From NCBI RefSeq assembly GCF_904849725.1, contig NC_058519.1:539346316-539410315 (forward strand): a stretch of 64,000 nucleotides of DNA. The letters run 5' to 3'. The notes beneath the pieces were generated by a model. That model was not told where the DNA came from and did not search any database. It was given only the letters and a program-made list of their open reading frames with translations. The translations under genes were made by a program, and so were the position numbers. The number at the start of each line of letters is the position of its first letter. Within the stretch, counting starts at the first letter, position 1. Positions 43,707-53,251 of the stretch are shown here, piece by piece. The stretch comes from Hordeum vulgare subsp. vulgare (lineage: Eukaryota; Streptophyta; Magnoliopsida; Poales; Poaceae).

Positions 43707-44787
43707 TGTCGGGGGGATAACCCCGGGGTAGGCTCATCAAGCCTGCTCCTTCATTTCCGGCCCAATGGACATGAAGATAGGGAGATTCCCAAGGCCCAAG
43801 TCTTCTGACCGGCTGGGCATCGCCTGCCGGCTGGAAGACGAGGCGGCCACCTTTCTGGCCAGCCCGGCACCCCCCGGTCGGCTAGAGCGCAGGCGGCCTC
43901 CCCTTCAGAGCCGGCCTGGTCCCGCCAGCCGGACTGAGGAGGAGGCGTCCACCCGCGAGCCGGCTAACCAAGCAGGCTAGCCGGCCGAGAATCACCAGTC
44001 ACATCAGATCGTAGGTCAGGAAAGTACCTCACGATTAAAGGTAGCTATGCGTCAGCAAAGGTACTGGATCGGGGCGCCCGGCAGGTACGAGCGTCGGCGG
44101 CCACGCCGCTGACCTACCCCGGCTCTGATCCTTCACCTAGCCTGATGTCGGACCGTCACACTCCCACTCCATTACAGCACTCGGCGTGGGGAACAGTGGA
44201 GGCGGTCGTACTGCGTGCCCATGAAGAATCTCGCGGGGCGACGCTTGATGTACAACGCGTGCTCAGCATCAACCTTACGCGGGAGCCCCACTAGCCAGCC
44301 GGCGTGTCCCACAGGTAAATGGGACCATGCAGCCGGCGGGCCCCTCATCGACAAGACAAGACCCTTGTGGGCCCCTGGCCAGCCGGCGAAGCAGCCAGCC
44401 GGGTCCCACACTTGTACCCTTTATCCATATTGTAGGCCGACGAGTTCGTCTATAAAACCCCCCGGCCGCCCCCCATGCAGGGGGACCGATCACTTGCCAG
44501 TCATTCAACACTACACCCTCACCAACCAACAGAGAGCGAGGTAGGGACGAGCCGGCTGCTCCCCTCTTCCGCCTCCCGACACAGCTCCAGGAGCAACGTT
44601 GTACTCTGTTCCCATACATCAAACACACAAGCAGGATTAGGGGTGTTATCTCTATGGAGAGCCCTGAACCTGGGTACATCGTGCGTCCCATGCGTGTACC
44701 AACCTCGTTCCCAGCGCCCACCTTTGTCCCTTCAGTTCTCACCGACTTTAGCCTACCTATGGCATATGTTGTGAGTATTCACCGACA
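43707..44787 (+). repeat. 5' LTR of gypsy F
   Basis: TGTCGGGGGGATAACC to CACCGACA. It is GC-rich with repeated GCCGGC(T/C) blocks. A TATA box (CTATAAAACC) lies at 44450-44459. Confidence 0.85.
44450..44459 (+). promoter_or_regulatory. TATA box of gypsy F LTR
   Basis: CTATAAAACC within the GC-rich LTR, 328 bases before its end. Confidence 0.6.
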
Positions 44788-44789
44788 TT

Positions 44790-44806
44790 TGGCGCCCACC
44801 GTGGGG
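44790..44806 (+). promoter_or_regulatory. Primer binding site of gypsy F (tRNA-Lys)
   Basis: TGGCGCCCACCGTGGGG lies two bases after the LTR and is complementary to the 3' end of plant tRNA-Lys(CUU). Confidence 0.85.
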
Positions 44807-45009
44807 CCGATCGCGGCATCGGCTGGCTTCACGCTCTGGGCGGGGCCCCGCACCTACACCACCGAATGCATCATGTCCGGATCAGTCTGCATGCCCGTGG
44901 AGCTCGCTTTCGACGAGGTGACACCCATGATGATCGACGTCCCCGTCCGCCATGCGGATTCGGACGAAGATTCTGATGACGAGGCGCTTCTAGCGTCGTC
45001 GTCGCAGCT

Positions 45010-47775
45010 ATGGAGAACCTCAACGTTCACTTCAGCGACCTTCGCCTCAACGACGACCCACGCTACTTCGGCGAGGACTACGACGTTGAAGCGCTCTGCG
45101 CGAGCTTCAGCAGGCTCTCTATCGCTGAGATGCCTGCCCACAATGTTTACCCCAGTAACGTCCTCATCTTCATTGGCCCTCCGCCGTCGGTGGGGTTCTT
45201 CACCCCATACCACGTCGCTGCCGTCTCCAATGCCGTGGAGGTGATGGTTATCGGCGCCGACACCAGCACGGCTCCCGGCAAGGCCTCCGCAGGCGTTGGC
45301 GAGCCTGCTGCGGCGGCCGCCGACACTCTTCGGAACGCCATCGCCGGCCTGAAGACACCGGTCGCCTCTTCCGCCGACCCTGCAGACGCTCGGGCCTCGC
45401 TGGAGGAGGCTCGCAAGCGTATCTTGGAGGAGGGCATCGTCGTGGCCTCGGCAAAACGTCGGTTGGAGGCTACACATCGTGAGTATAACTCCGCATATGG
45501 TCTTACTCCGATTACCGAGAACCCCAGCCGGCTTGGATCGGTCCGCAGCCACGGACGGTTCGTCGCCGAGGTCCTAGGCGGGGACCTGCCCACCTACGAG
45601 ACTTGTGCGGCCAACATGCGGGCGACGCAGGCGGCCATGGAGGAGATGGCCAGCCTGGAAGGTGAGGAGCGCGCCTTCGAGGAGAAGCGCGTCAAGGATC
45701 TCCTTGACGCTGCTAACCAGCAGCACGCTCGGTTCGACCCCGGCCAGGCTCATTCAGAGTCCCCGGGGTCAAACTCGGGGGCTCGCCGCGACCCTAGCGG
45801 CCAGCACCACGCCGAGGGATCTTCCTCGCATCGCCCTTCCGGCTGGAGGGGCGAGGGAAGCCAAGGTCGACGCTCGCAGCACCAGAGCGAGCACACTTTG
45901 GGCCTACGTCGTGGAGGCGACGAGGGCGACTCGGAGTACGGGAATCTTCCTCCGCGAAGAACTCACGCATCCGGTTCCCGAGGAGCCTCCCCTCTCGCCA
46001 CCAGGGCTGGCGCCCCCGCCTCCGAGGACGAGCGGGACGCCGGCCAGCGCATCATCGCCCTGGCCCATTCGGCCCTCCTAGAGGAAGACGGACCCGTTCG
46101 TCCGGCTTGCTTCAGCCCCCGGATCCGAGGGGAGCCGTTCCCCCGAGGCTTCACCCTGCCTCGGGATACGCCAAAATACAACGGCACGGCCAAGCCGAAA
46201 GACTGGCTGATCGACTACACCACGGTCGTAGGCATCGCCAGGGGCAACAAGCGTGTAGCGGTTCGCTACGTGCCACTCATGCTGGCCGGCTCGGCCCGGA
46301 CGTGGCTTAGCAGCCTCCCGGCCGGCAGCGTCAACTCCTGGGTGGACTTCGAGGAGGCGTTCATCCGCAACTTCACCGGCACCTACAAGCGCCCTGGTCG
46401 GCCTCGCGAGCTGGCCATGTGCGTCCAGAAGGCCGACGAACCCCTCCGCGACTACGTCACCTGGTGGACTGAGCTCCGCAACTCCTGTGAGGGGGTGCAT
46501 GAGGTACAAGCCATAGAGTACTTTATCGACGGTTGCCGAGACGGCACCATTCTCAAGTACAAGCTCATGTGCGCTGAGCCCACCTCCTTGGCGGTGCTCA
46601 TGGCCAAGGCGGACAAGTACGCCACGGCCGACTCCGCGATGCGCATCAAGGTGACCGCCTCGGACAAGGTTGTGCCTGCGCCGGCTACTCCCAAGCCGGC
46701 TGGGGACAACCGAGGCGGCCAGAACAACTACAAGCGCAAGGCGGATCAGATGGCCAACAACAAGCTAGTGGCCAACGTGGAGGGCGAGGCGTCGACTTCC
46801 CAAGCCGGCCCTCCACGAAAGTTTCGCAATCAGGGCAACCCCAACTGGCTGCCCAAGCAGACTCTCGAGCAGCTGCTCGACGCCCCCTGCAAGATACATT
46901 CGGGGGCAGCGCCATCTACCCATACCCTTCGACAGGGCAACATCGCACGCCGGCTGTCGCAAGGGGAGGGAATGCCGACTCCCCCAGGTGCGCAGGCGGC
47001 GCCCCGTGCACCGGCTCCCCATCACGCTCCGCTTCCGCCGCCGCCGCCTCGCGACGACGGCCCACACCCTGACGACTACCCGCATCAAGACGGAGCGTTC
47101 GTCATCTTCACCAGTGAAGGCGACGACAAGCACAGCCTGCGCCAAATGCGGCGTGAGGTAAACGCCACGGTCCCCCCAGTTCCCCTGTACATGCATTGGT
47201 CCGACAAACCAATTACATGGAGCCGGGTGGACCACCCTGCGGTGATGCCCAACCCAGGGTCATACGCACTCGTCCTCGACCCCACCTTCGCCTCCAAGAG
47301 TCTCACCTGCCGATTCTCCCGGGTGTTGGTCGGTGGCGGCAGCAGCATCAACATCCTCTACCTCGACACTCTCCGTAAGCTCGGGCTCAAGGAGACGGAC
47401 GTCCTGCCAACCAACACTGTCTTCCACGGCATCGTGACTGGGCAGTCGTGGTCGCCCATCGTCAAGATCCAGCTGGACGTCCTCTTCGGCGACAAGGCCC
47501 ACTTCCACCGTGAGTCCATATGGTTCGAGGTGGTGGACCTCAGTAGCCCGTATCACGCGCTGCTGGGGAGACCGGCTCTGACCAAGTTCATGGCTCTTCC
47601 GCATTACGCCTACCTGAAGATGAAAATGCCGGGTCCCAAGGGCATCATCACTGTTGTTGGCGACTACAAGAAGTCGCTCGAGTGCGCCCAAGATAGCAGC
47701 CGCCTCGCCGACGCCTTGGTGATTGCCGAGGAGAAGCATCAAATCGACCGGCTCGTGGCCCAGGCTACCGAGTAG
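45010..47775 (+). CDS. Gypsy F Gag with protease domain (catalytic Asp replaced)
   Basis: A 921-codon open frame. The N-terminal 350 residues are low-complexity and charged. The gag core lies at about 400-530 (RTWLSSLPAGSVNSW, FIRNFTGTYKRPGRP, DYVTWWTELRNSCEG). There is no zinc knuckle. The C-terminal 180 residues are a retropepsin-like domain (LGRPALTKF, YLKMKMPGPKG). At the active site the frame reads VLVGGGSSINILY, where the family has VDGGSS, so the catalytic Asp is now Gly (codon GGT at 47332-47334, one A to G change at 47333). The protease should be inactive. The first ATG upstream in another frame (44654) is not supported. The frame ends in a TAG that, by comparison with relatives, is a nonsense change inside gag-pol. 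Confidence 0.88.
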   Translation: MENLNVHFSDLRLNDDPRYFGEDYDVEALCASFSRLSIAEMPAHNVYPSNVLIFIGPPPSVGFFTPYHVAAVSNAVEVMVIGADTSTAPGKASAGVGEPAAAAADTLRNAIAGLKTPVASSADPADARASLEEARKRILEEGIVVASAKRRLEATHREYNSAYGLTPITENPSRLGSVRSHGRFVAEVLGGDLPTYETCAANMRATQAAMEEMASLEGEERAFEEKRVKDLLDAANQQHARFDPGQAHSESPGSNSGARRDPSGQHHAEGSSSHRPSGWRGEGSQGRRSQHQSEHTLGLRRGGDEGDSEYGNLPPRRTHASGSRGASPLATRAGAPASEDERDAGQRIIALAHSALLEEDGPVRPACFSPRIRGEPFPRGFTLPRDTPKYNGTAKPKDWLIDYTTVVGIARGNKRVAVRYVPLMLAGSARTWLSSLPAGSVNSWVDFEEAFIRNFTGTYKRPGRPRELAMCVQKADEPLRDYVTWWTELRNSCEGVHEVQAIEYFIDGCRDGTILKYKLMCAEPTSLAVLMAKADKYATADSAMRIKVTASDKVVPAPATPKPAGDNRGGQNNYKRKADQMANNKLVANVEGEASTSQAGPPRKFRNQGNPNWLPKQTLEQLLDAPCKIHSGAAPSTHTLRQGNIARRLSQGEGMPTPPGAQAAPRAPAPHHAPLPPPPPRDDGPHPDDYPHQDGAFVIFTSEGDDKHSLRQMRREVNATVPPVPLYMHWSDKPITWSRVDHPAVMPNPGSYALVLDPTFASKSLTCRFSRVLVGGGSSINILYLDTLRKLGLKETDVLPTNTVFHGIVTGQSWSPIVKIQLDVLFGDKAHFHRESIWFEVVDLSSPYHALLGRPALTKFMALPHYAYLKMKMPGPKGIITVVGDYKKSLECAQDSSRLADALVIAEEKHQIDRLVAQATE

Positions 47776-48688
47776 CCGGCGACTCCTTCTCCTCCGTCCC
47801 AATCGGCCGGCGAGGGCTCTTTCAAGCCGGCTAAAGAGACCAAGCAGGTCCCACTCGACCCTGCCAACCCGAAGCAGTGCATCACCATCGGGGCTGGCCT
47901 CAGCCCCAAATAGGAAGGCGAGCTCGTCGATTTCCTCCGTGAGAATCGGGACATCCTTGCATGGTCCCCCAAGGACATGCCGGGTGTCCCGAGGAAGTAT
48001 GCCGAGCACAAACTTCACGTGCGATCGGACGCAAAGCCGGTGAAACAACCTTTGTGCCGCTTCGCCGAGGGGAAGCGTCGCACAATCGGAGAAGAAATCA
48101 CCGGCTCCTTGCAGCCAGCTTCATCATGGAGGTTTTCCACCCGGACTGGCTGGCGAACCCAGTCCTGGTGCTGAAGAAGAACAACATATGGCGAATGCGC
48201 ATCGACTACACTAGCCTGAATAAGGCTTGTCCGAAAGACCCCTTCGTGTTGCCTAGGATAGATCAAGTGATCGACTCCACTGCAGGCTGCGAACTGTTGT
48301 CATTTCTGGATGCTTATTCAGGCTACCATCAAATCAAGCTGGATCTAGCTGATTGCCTGAAGACCTCTTTCATCACGCCCTTCGGGGCCTACTGCTACAC
48401 CACCATGAAGTTCGGTCTGAAGAACGCAGGTGCGACATTCCAACGCTGCATGCAGCAGTGCCTACTGCCACAGATTGGCAGAAACATCCACGTCTATGTG
48501 GATGACATCGTCGTCAAGACGAAGCAGCACTTCAGCCTCCTCGACGACCTGCGAGAGAATTCGCCAATCTGCGCGAATACAAGATCCAGCTCAATCCGGA
48601 GAAGTGTGTCTTCGGGGTCCCAGGCGACAAACTCTTGGGGTTCTTCGTATCCACCCGCGGCATTGAAGCGAACCTTGAGAAGATCCGA
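47776..48688 (+). pseudogene. Gypsy F pol fragment: linker and RT, truncated
   Basis: After the TAG at 47773 the same frame continues to a second TAG at 47911 and through LVDFLRENRDILAWSP, KDMPGVPRKYAEHKL and DAKPVKQPLCRFAEGK. A frameshift near 48100-48125 separates this from the RT core (FHPDWLANPVLVLKKNN, RIDYTSLNKACPKDPF, FLDAYSGYHQIKLD, YVDDIVVKT near 48495-48520). A further frameshift lies near 48555. RT is cut at 48688 in the block that ends EANLEKIR. It is inactive. Confidence 0.88.
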
Positions 48689-49554
48689 TGAATTGTGAAT
48701 TTATGATCAGATTATCTACGAATCTAATTTGAGTTTCTTCTGATCTCTCTTATGCATGATTTCATATCCTTGTAATTCTCTTCGAGTTGTGGGGTTTGTT
48801 TGGCCAGCTCGATCTATGATTCTTGCAATGGGAGAAGTGCTTTGTTTTGGGTTCATACCGTGCGGTGACCTCACCCAGTGACAGAAGGGGTAGCGAGGCA
48901 CGCATCATGTTGTTGCCATCAAGGGTAAAAAGATGGGGTTTTCATCATTGGTTTGAGTTTATCCCTCTCCATCATGTCATCTTGCTTAAGGCGTTACTCT
49001 GTTCGTCATGAACTCAATACACTAGATGCATGCTGGATAGCGGTCGATGTGTGGCGTAATAGTATTAGATGTAGAAAGTATCGGTCTACTTGTCTCGGAC
49101 GTGATGCCTATATGTATGATCATTGCCTTAGATATCGTCATGACTTTGCGCGGTTCTATCAATTTCTCGGCAGTAATTTGTTCACCCACCGTAATATTTG
49201 CTATTTTGAGAGAAGCCTCTAGTGAACACTATGGCCCCCGGGTCTACTACACACCATATTTTCAGCCTTACTCTTTTACTTCGTTGCACTTTCCGTCTTC
49301 AGATCTCACTTTGCAATCAATCTTGAAGGGATTGACAACCCCTTTATAGCATTGGGTGCAAGCTCTTTTGTGTTTGCGCAGGTACTCTGGACTTGACGAG
49401 ATTCTCCTACTAGATTGATACCTTGGTTCTCAAACTGAGGGAAATACTTACTGCTCCTGTGCTGCATCACCCTTTCCTCTTCAAGGGAAAAACCAACACA
49501 AGCCAAGTCTCCGTCAACGTGCCAATTTCTGGCACTTTTGTTTGAGAAGTAGCA
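48681..49554 (+). repeat. 5' LTR remnant of pol-less element
   Basis: It corresponds to LTR positions 673-1546, ending GAGAAGTAGCA. The first 672 bases, including the TATA region, are missing. The junction with gypsy F lies in AGATCCGA. Confidence 0.9.
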
Positions 49555-49564
49555 GAAGGATTTC

Positions 49565-49582
49565 TCGCACCGTTGCCGGGGA
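49565..49582 (+). promoter_or_regulatory. Primer binding site (tRNA-Asp) of pol-less element
   Basis: TCGCACCGTTGCCGGGGA resembles the Athila-type site TGGCGCCGTTGCCGGGGA, complementary to tRNA-Asp, with two changes. It lies ten bases after the LTR end. Confidence 0.7.
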
Positions 49583-49816
49583 GGATCAAGTCAAGAACTC
49601 ATCCAAGTAAGTGTCGCATACTCATTTCTTGTATTTACTTTTTTTGCCTCTCGTTTTCCTCTCCCCCACTTCTGAAAAACAAAAATTTACAAAAATATTT
49701 GCCCTTTTCTTCGTTTGCCTTTTTCGTTTGCCCTTTTCTTTCGCTTGCTTTCTGTTCGCTTGTGTGCTATGTGCCTTCAATATGCTTTCATCTTCGCTTG
49801 CTGAAAATCTAGTGAT

Positions 49817-50566
49817 GTGGATCCTCATCCACTTGCTAATCTCTTTAAGAGATCCAATTATGTTGATCCAATTGCTAGTGAGTTGAGTGCACTTGACTTT
49901 CTCTATGGAGTTTTGCTTGAGATGCGTGAATCTGAAAATCGTGATGAAGAAATTTACGAAGTGATTCATGAGGGCTCCTTGAATGAAAAGCATGATTGCA
50001 ATGGTTTCACTATAAACCCTATTAGTGTCAATCCTGCTAAAAATATGCAAAACCCTAAGCTTGGGGATGCTAGTTTTGCTATGTCCACTACTTGTTGCAA
50101 TGATCATGACTGGGGTAATGATTTTTCTTATGATCTTGAAAACTTGTTTAAGCCTCATGATTATTATGATATTTACAATAATATTGAAAGTGGGATTGGA
50201 GAAGTCATGACTTTATTTGATGATACTCCCACTATTTTTGATGAGCGTCAACTTTGCATGCATGTGGATCGTGAAAAGAATATCCTTTGTGATAGCTATA
50301 TTGTTGAATTTGATTATGATCCCCCATGTAATTGCTATGAGAGAGGAAAATATTGTGGTAGAAACTTTCATGTTAGCAAATCACCTCTCGTTATGTTGAG
50401 ATTGATATTGTTTCTTTCTTCTTCCTTGCATATGGTAACTATTGGTTGTCTTGACAATTTGTTTTCCTATAAAATGCCTATGCATAGGAAGTATGTTAGA
50501 CTTAGATGTGATTTTCACATGCTTTATGATGCTCTCGTTGTGCTTCAATTCTTGTCTTTTGAGTGA
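49817..50566 (+). CDS. ORF of pol-less Athila-like element, unknown function
   Basis: A 249-codon intact frame 260 bases after the primer site, where gag would be expected. The start MDPHPLANLFKRSNYVDP is a pattern I have seen repeatedly in Triticeae elements of this kind. The protein is acidic and rich in N, D, Y and H. It has a cysteine cluster near residues 170-180 (CNCYERGKYCG) but no CCHC zinc knuckle, protease or RT motif. It contains the codons of a CTTGGGGATGC-type motif that recurs in the noncoding part. The second half becomes hydrophobic (LVMLRLILFLSSSLHM), which could be a frame that has drifted or a membrane segment. It may be a gag-derived or entirely element-specific protein. 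Confidence 0.55.
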   Translation: MDPHPLANLFKRSNYVDPIASELSALDFLYGVLLEMRESENRDEEIYEVIHEGSLNEKHDCNGFTINPISVNPAKNMQNPKLGDASFAMSTTCCNDHDWGNDFSYDLENLFKPHDYYDIYNNIESGIGEVMTLFDDTPTIFDERQLCMHVDREKNILCDSYIVEFDYDPPCNCYERGKYCGRNFHVSKSPLVMLRLILFLSSSLHMVTIGCLDNLFSYKMPMHRKYVRLRCDFHMLYDALVVLQFLSFE

Positions 50567-51224
50567 GCATCATTGAATTATCAATGCCTAGCTAAGGGCG
50601 TTAAACAATAGCGCTTGTTGGGAGGCAACCCAGTGAATTTTACTTTTCTTTCGGTCTTGTTGCGTCCACACTATCATAATTCTGTTATGATTGTGTATTT
50701 TGTGTTTCTTTTTGTGTTTGAGCCAAGCAAAACCTTTATGACTAGTCTTGGTGATGGTTGTTTGACCCTGCTGGAAAAAGACAGAAACTTTTCGTTCACG
50801 AGATTATTTTTCATTTTTATTCAGAAAGAGATTTTGAGTTGATTATTTTTTATGCTGGTTTATATGCCTTTTGCCGAGGCATTCGTAATTTTTTAGAATT
50901 TGTTAGGTACCATAAGTATACGAAGTATACAGATTGCTACAGACTGGTCTGTTTTTGACAGATTCTGTTTTTGTTGTGTTGGTTGCTTGTTTTGATGAAA
51001 CTATGGATAGTGTCGGGGGGGGGTACTAGCCATGGAAAAATGAGAATACAGTAATCTAACACCAATATAAATAGAAATAAAGATTGCTACAGTACCTAAA
51101 GAGGTGGTAGTTTGTTTTCTTGTGCTAATGATATCACGAGTTTCTGTTTAAGTTTTGTGTTGTGAAGTTTTCAAGTTTTGGGTGATGTTCTCATGGACAA
51201 AGAGATAAGGAGTGGAAAGAGCTC

Positions 51225-51310
51225 AAACTTGGGGATGCCCAAGGCATCCCAAGCCAAATTCAAAGGACACCAAAAATCCTAAGCTTGGGGATGCCCCGGG
51301 AAGGCATCCC
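51225..51310 (+). repeat. Two consecutive GGGATGCC hairpins
   Basis: Both follow an AA(G)CTTGGGGATGCC string: the first pairs GGGATGCC with GGCATCCC over an AA loop, and the second pairs GGGGATGCC with GGCATCCCC over a short CGGGAA loop. The same leading string is used in the polypurine tract at 53236-53251. Confidence 0.7.
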
Positions 51311-52362
51311 CTCTTTCGTCTTCAATCCATCGGTAACATTACTTGGAGCTATAATTTTATTCACCACATGATATGTGGTTTGCTTGGAGTGTCTTGTATC
51401 ATAGGAGTCTTTTCTTTTTGTTGTGTGACAATAATACTTGCTGCACACCTTTTGAGAGAGGCATGCACTCATACTGATTTTGCTAGAATGCTCATCGTGC
51501 TTCACTTATATCTTTTGAGCTAGATAATTTTGCTCTATGTGCTTCACTTAGATCTTTTAGAGCACGGCGGTGCGTGACTTGGTAGTTGGCTTGTGCTATG
51601 AAAGTAGTCCCATAGGTGATAGGTACCCAAAGAGGATACAAAAACCTCCATCTTCATGTGCATTGAGTAGAAAGAGAAGTTTTGATTCCTCTCAATTAGT
51701 TTTGAGACGTAGGTTTGGTAATACTAAGAGTTATGTTAGTAGGGTGTTGTAAATCTAGAAATACTTGTGGTGAAGTTAGTGATTCCCGTAGCATGCACGT
51801 ATGGTGAACCGCTATGTTAGGAAGTCGGAGCATAATTGATCTATTGATTGTCATCCTTTGTGTTGCGGTCGGGATCGCGTGATGGTTAACACCTACCAAC
51901 CCTTCCCCTAGGAGTATGCGTTTAACACTTTGTTTCGATTACTAATAAAAACTTTCGCAACAAGTATGTGCGTTCTTCATGACTAATGTGAGTCCATGGT
52001 ATAGATGCACTTTCATCTTCCACCATTGCTAGCCTCTGTAGTACCGCGCAATTTTCGCTGGTGCACAAACCCACCGTATGCCTTCCTCAAAACAGCCACC
52101 ATACCTACCTACTATTTCATTTTCATAGCCGTTCCGAGATATATTGCCATGCAACTTCCACCGTTCCTTCTCATGACTTGTTTCGTCACTCTCATATTGG
52201 CATTTCATGATCGTAAGATAGCTAGCGAGATGTTTCAACGTCATACGCCAAGCTAGATCGTTGCACATCCCGGTACACTACCAGAGGCATTTCTTATAGA
52301 GTCATCATTGTACTAAGCTTTGAGCTTTGAGTAAATAAAAGTGTGATAATCATCATTATTAG

Positions 52363-52483
52363 AGCATTGTCCCATGTGAGGAAAAAAAGAGAGGCCAAAG
52401 ATGCCCAAAAATAAAATAAAATGAAAAGAGGCCCAAGAGCCCAAATATAAGAAAAGAGAGAAAAAGAGAGAAGGGACAATGCT
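52363..52483 (+). repeat. Inverted repeat enclosing purine-rich tract
   Basis: AGCATTGTCCC (52363-52373) and its exact complement GGGACAATGCT (52473-52483) enclose about 99 bases that are almost entirely A and G with scattered CCC/CC. Confidence 0.75.
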
Positions 52484-53251
52484 ACTATCTTTTTACACAC
52501 TTGTGCTTCATAATAGCACCATGTTCTTCATGATTGAGAGCCTCTCGTTTCATCACCACCATGTGCTAGTGGGAATCTTTATTATATAACTTGGCTTGTA
52601 TATTCCAATGATGGGCTTCCTCAAATTGCCCTAGGTCTTCGTGAGCAAGCAAGTTGGATGCACACCCACTAGTTCTCCTTTTGAGCTTTCATATACTTAT
52701 AGCTCTAGTGCATCCTTTGTATGGCAATCCCTACTCATTCACATTGATATCTATTAATGGGCATCTCCATAACCCTTCGATACGCCGAGTCAATGTGACC
52801 ATCTCCTACTTTTTTTCTCACAACCACCACCACACTCTATTCCACTTATAGTGCTATATCCATGGCTCACGCTCATGTATTGCGTGATAGTTATAAAAGG
52901 TTTGAGAAAGTAAGAGTGCGAAAACAATTACTTGGCCAATACCGGGGTTGTGCATGATTTAAGTTAGTTGTGTGGGGAAGATGGAGCATAGCCAGACTAT
53001 ATGATTTTGTAGGGATAACTTTCTTTGGCCTTGTTATTTTGAAAATTCATGATTACCTTGCTAGTTTGCTTGAAGTATTATTGTTTTCATGTCAATAATA
53101 AACTATTGTTTTGAATCTTACAGATCTGAACATTCATGTCACATGAAAGAAGTTACAAAGGACAACTATGATAGCTAGCATTCCACATCAAAAATCCAGT
53201 CTTTATCACTTCCCTACTCGAGGACGAGCAGGAGTTAAGCTTGGGGATGCT

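Larger units (their letters stand above)
43707..48688 (+). mobile_element. Gypsy element F (Tat/Retand-like), 3' truncated
   Basis: It has a complete 5' LTR (1081 bases), a tRNA-Lys primer site, a long gag-protease ORF and the first part of RT. RT breaks off at 48681-48688, where the sequence switches to an Athila-like LTR through the shared string AGATCCGA. RNase H, integrase and the 3' LTR are missing. Gag and RT style and the primer site suggest the Tat/Retand lineage; that is inference. GC content is clearly higher than in the neighbouring elements. Confidence 0.88.
50567..53251 (+). other. Noncoding internal region of pol-less element
   Basis: No ORF with coding signal. It carries two GGGATGCC/GGCATCCC hairpins (51225-51310), a purine tract enclosed by an 11-base inverted repeat (52363-52483), and the polypurine tract before the 3' LTR (AGTTAAGCTTGGGGATGCT, ending 53251). 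Confidence 0.7.

Noticed and set aside
44654..45244. 196-codon ORF overlapping the start of the gypsy F gag frame
   Set aside because: It begins inside the LTR, crosses the primer site and has no gag features; the 45010 frame is the real one.
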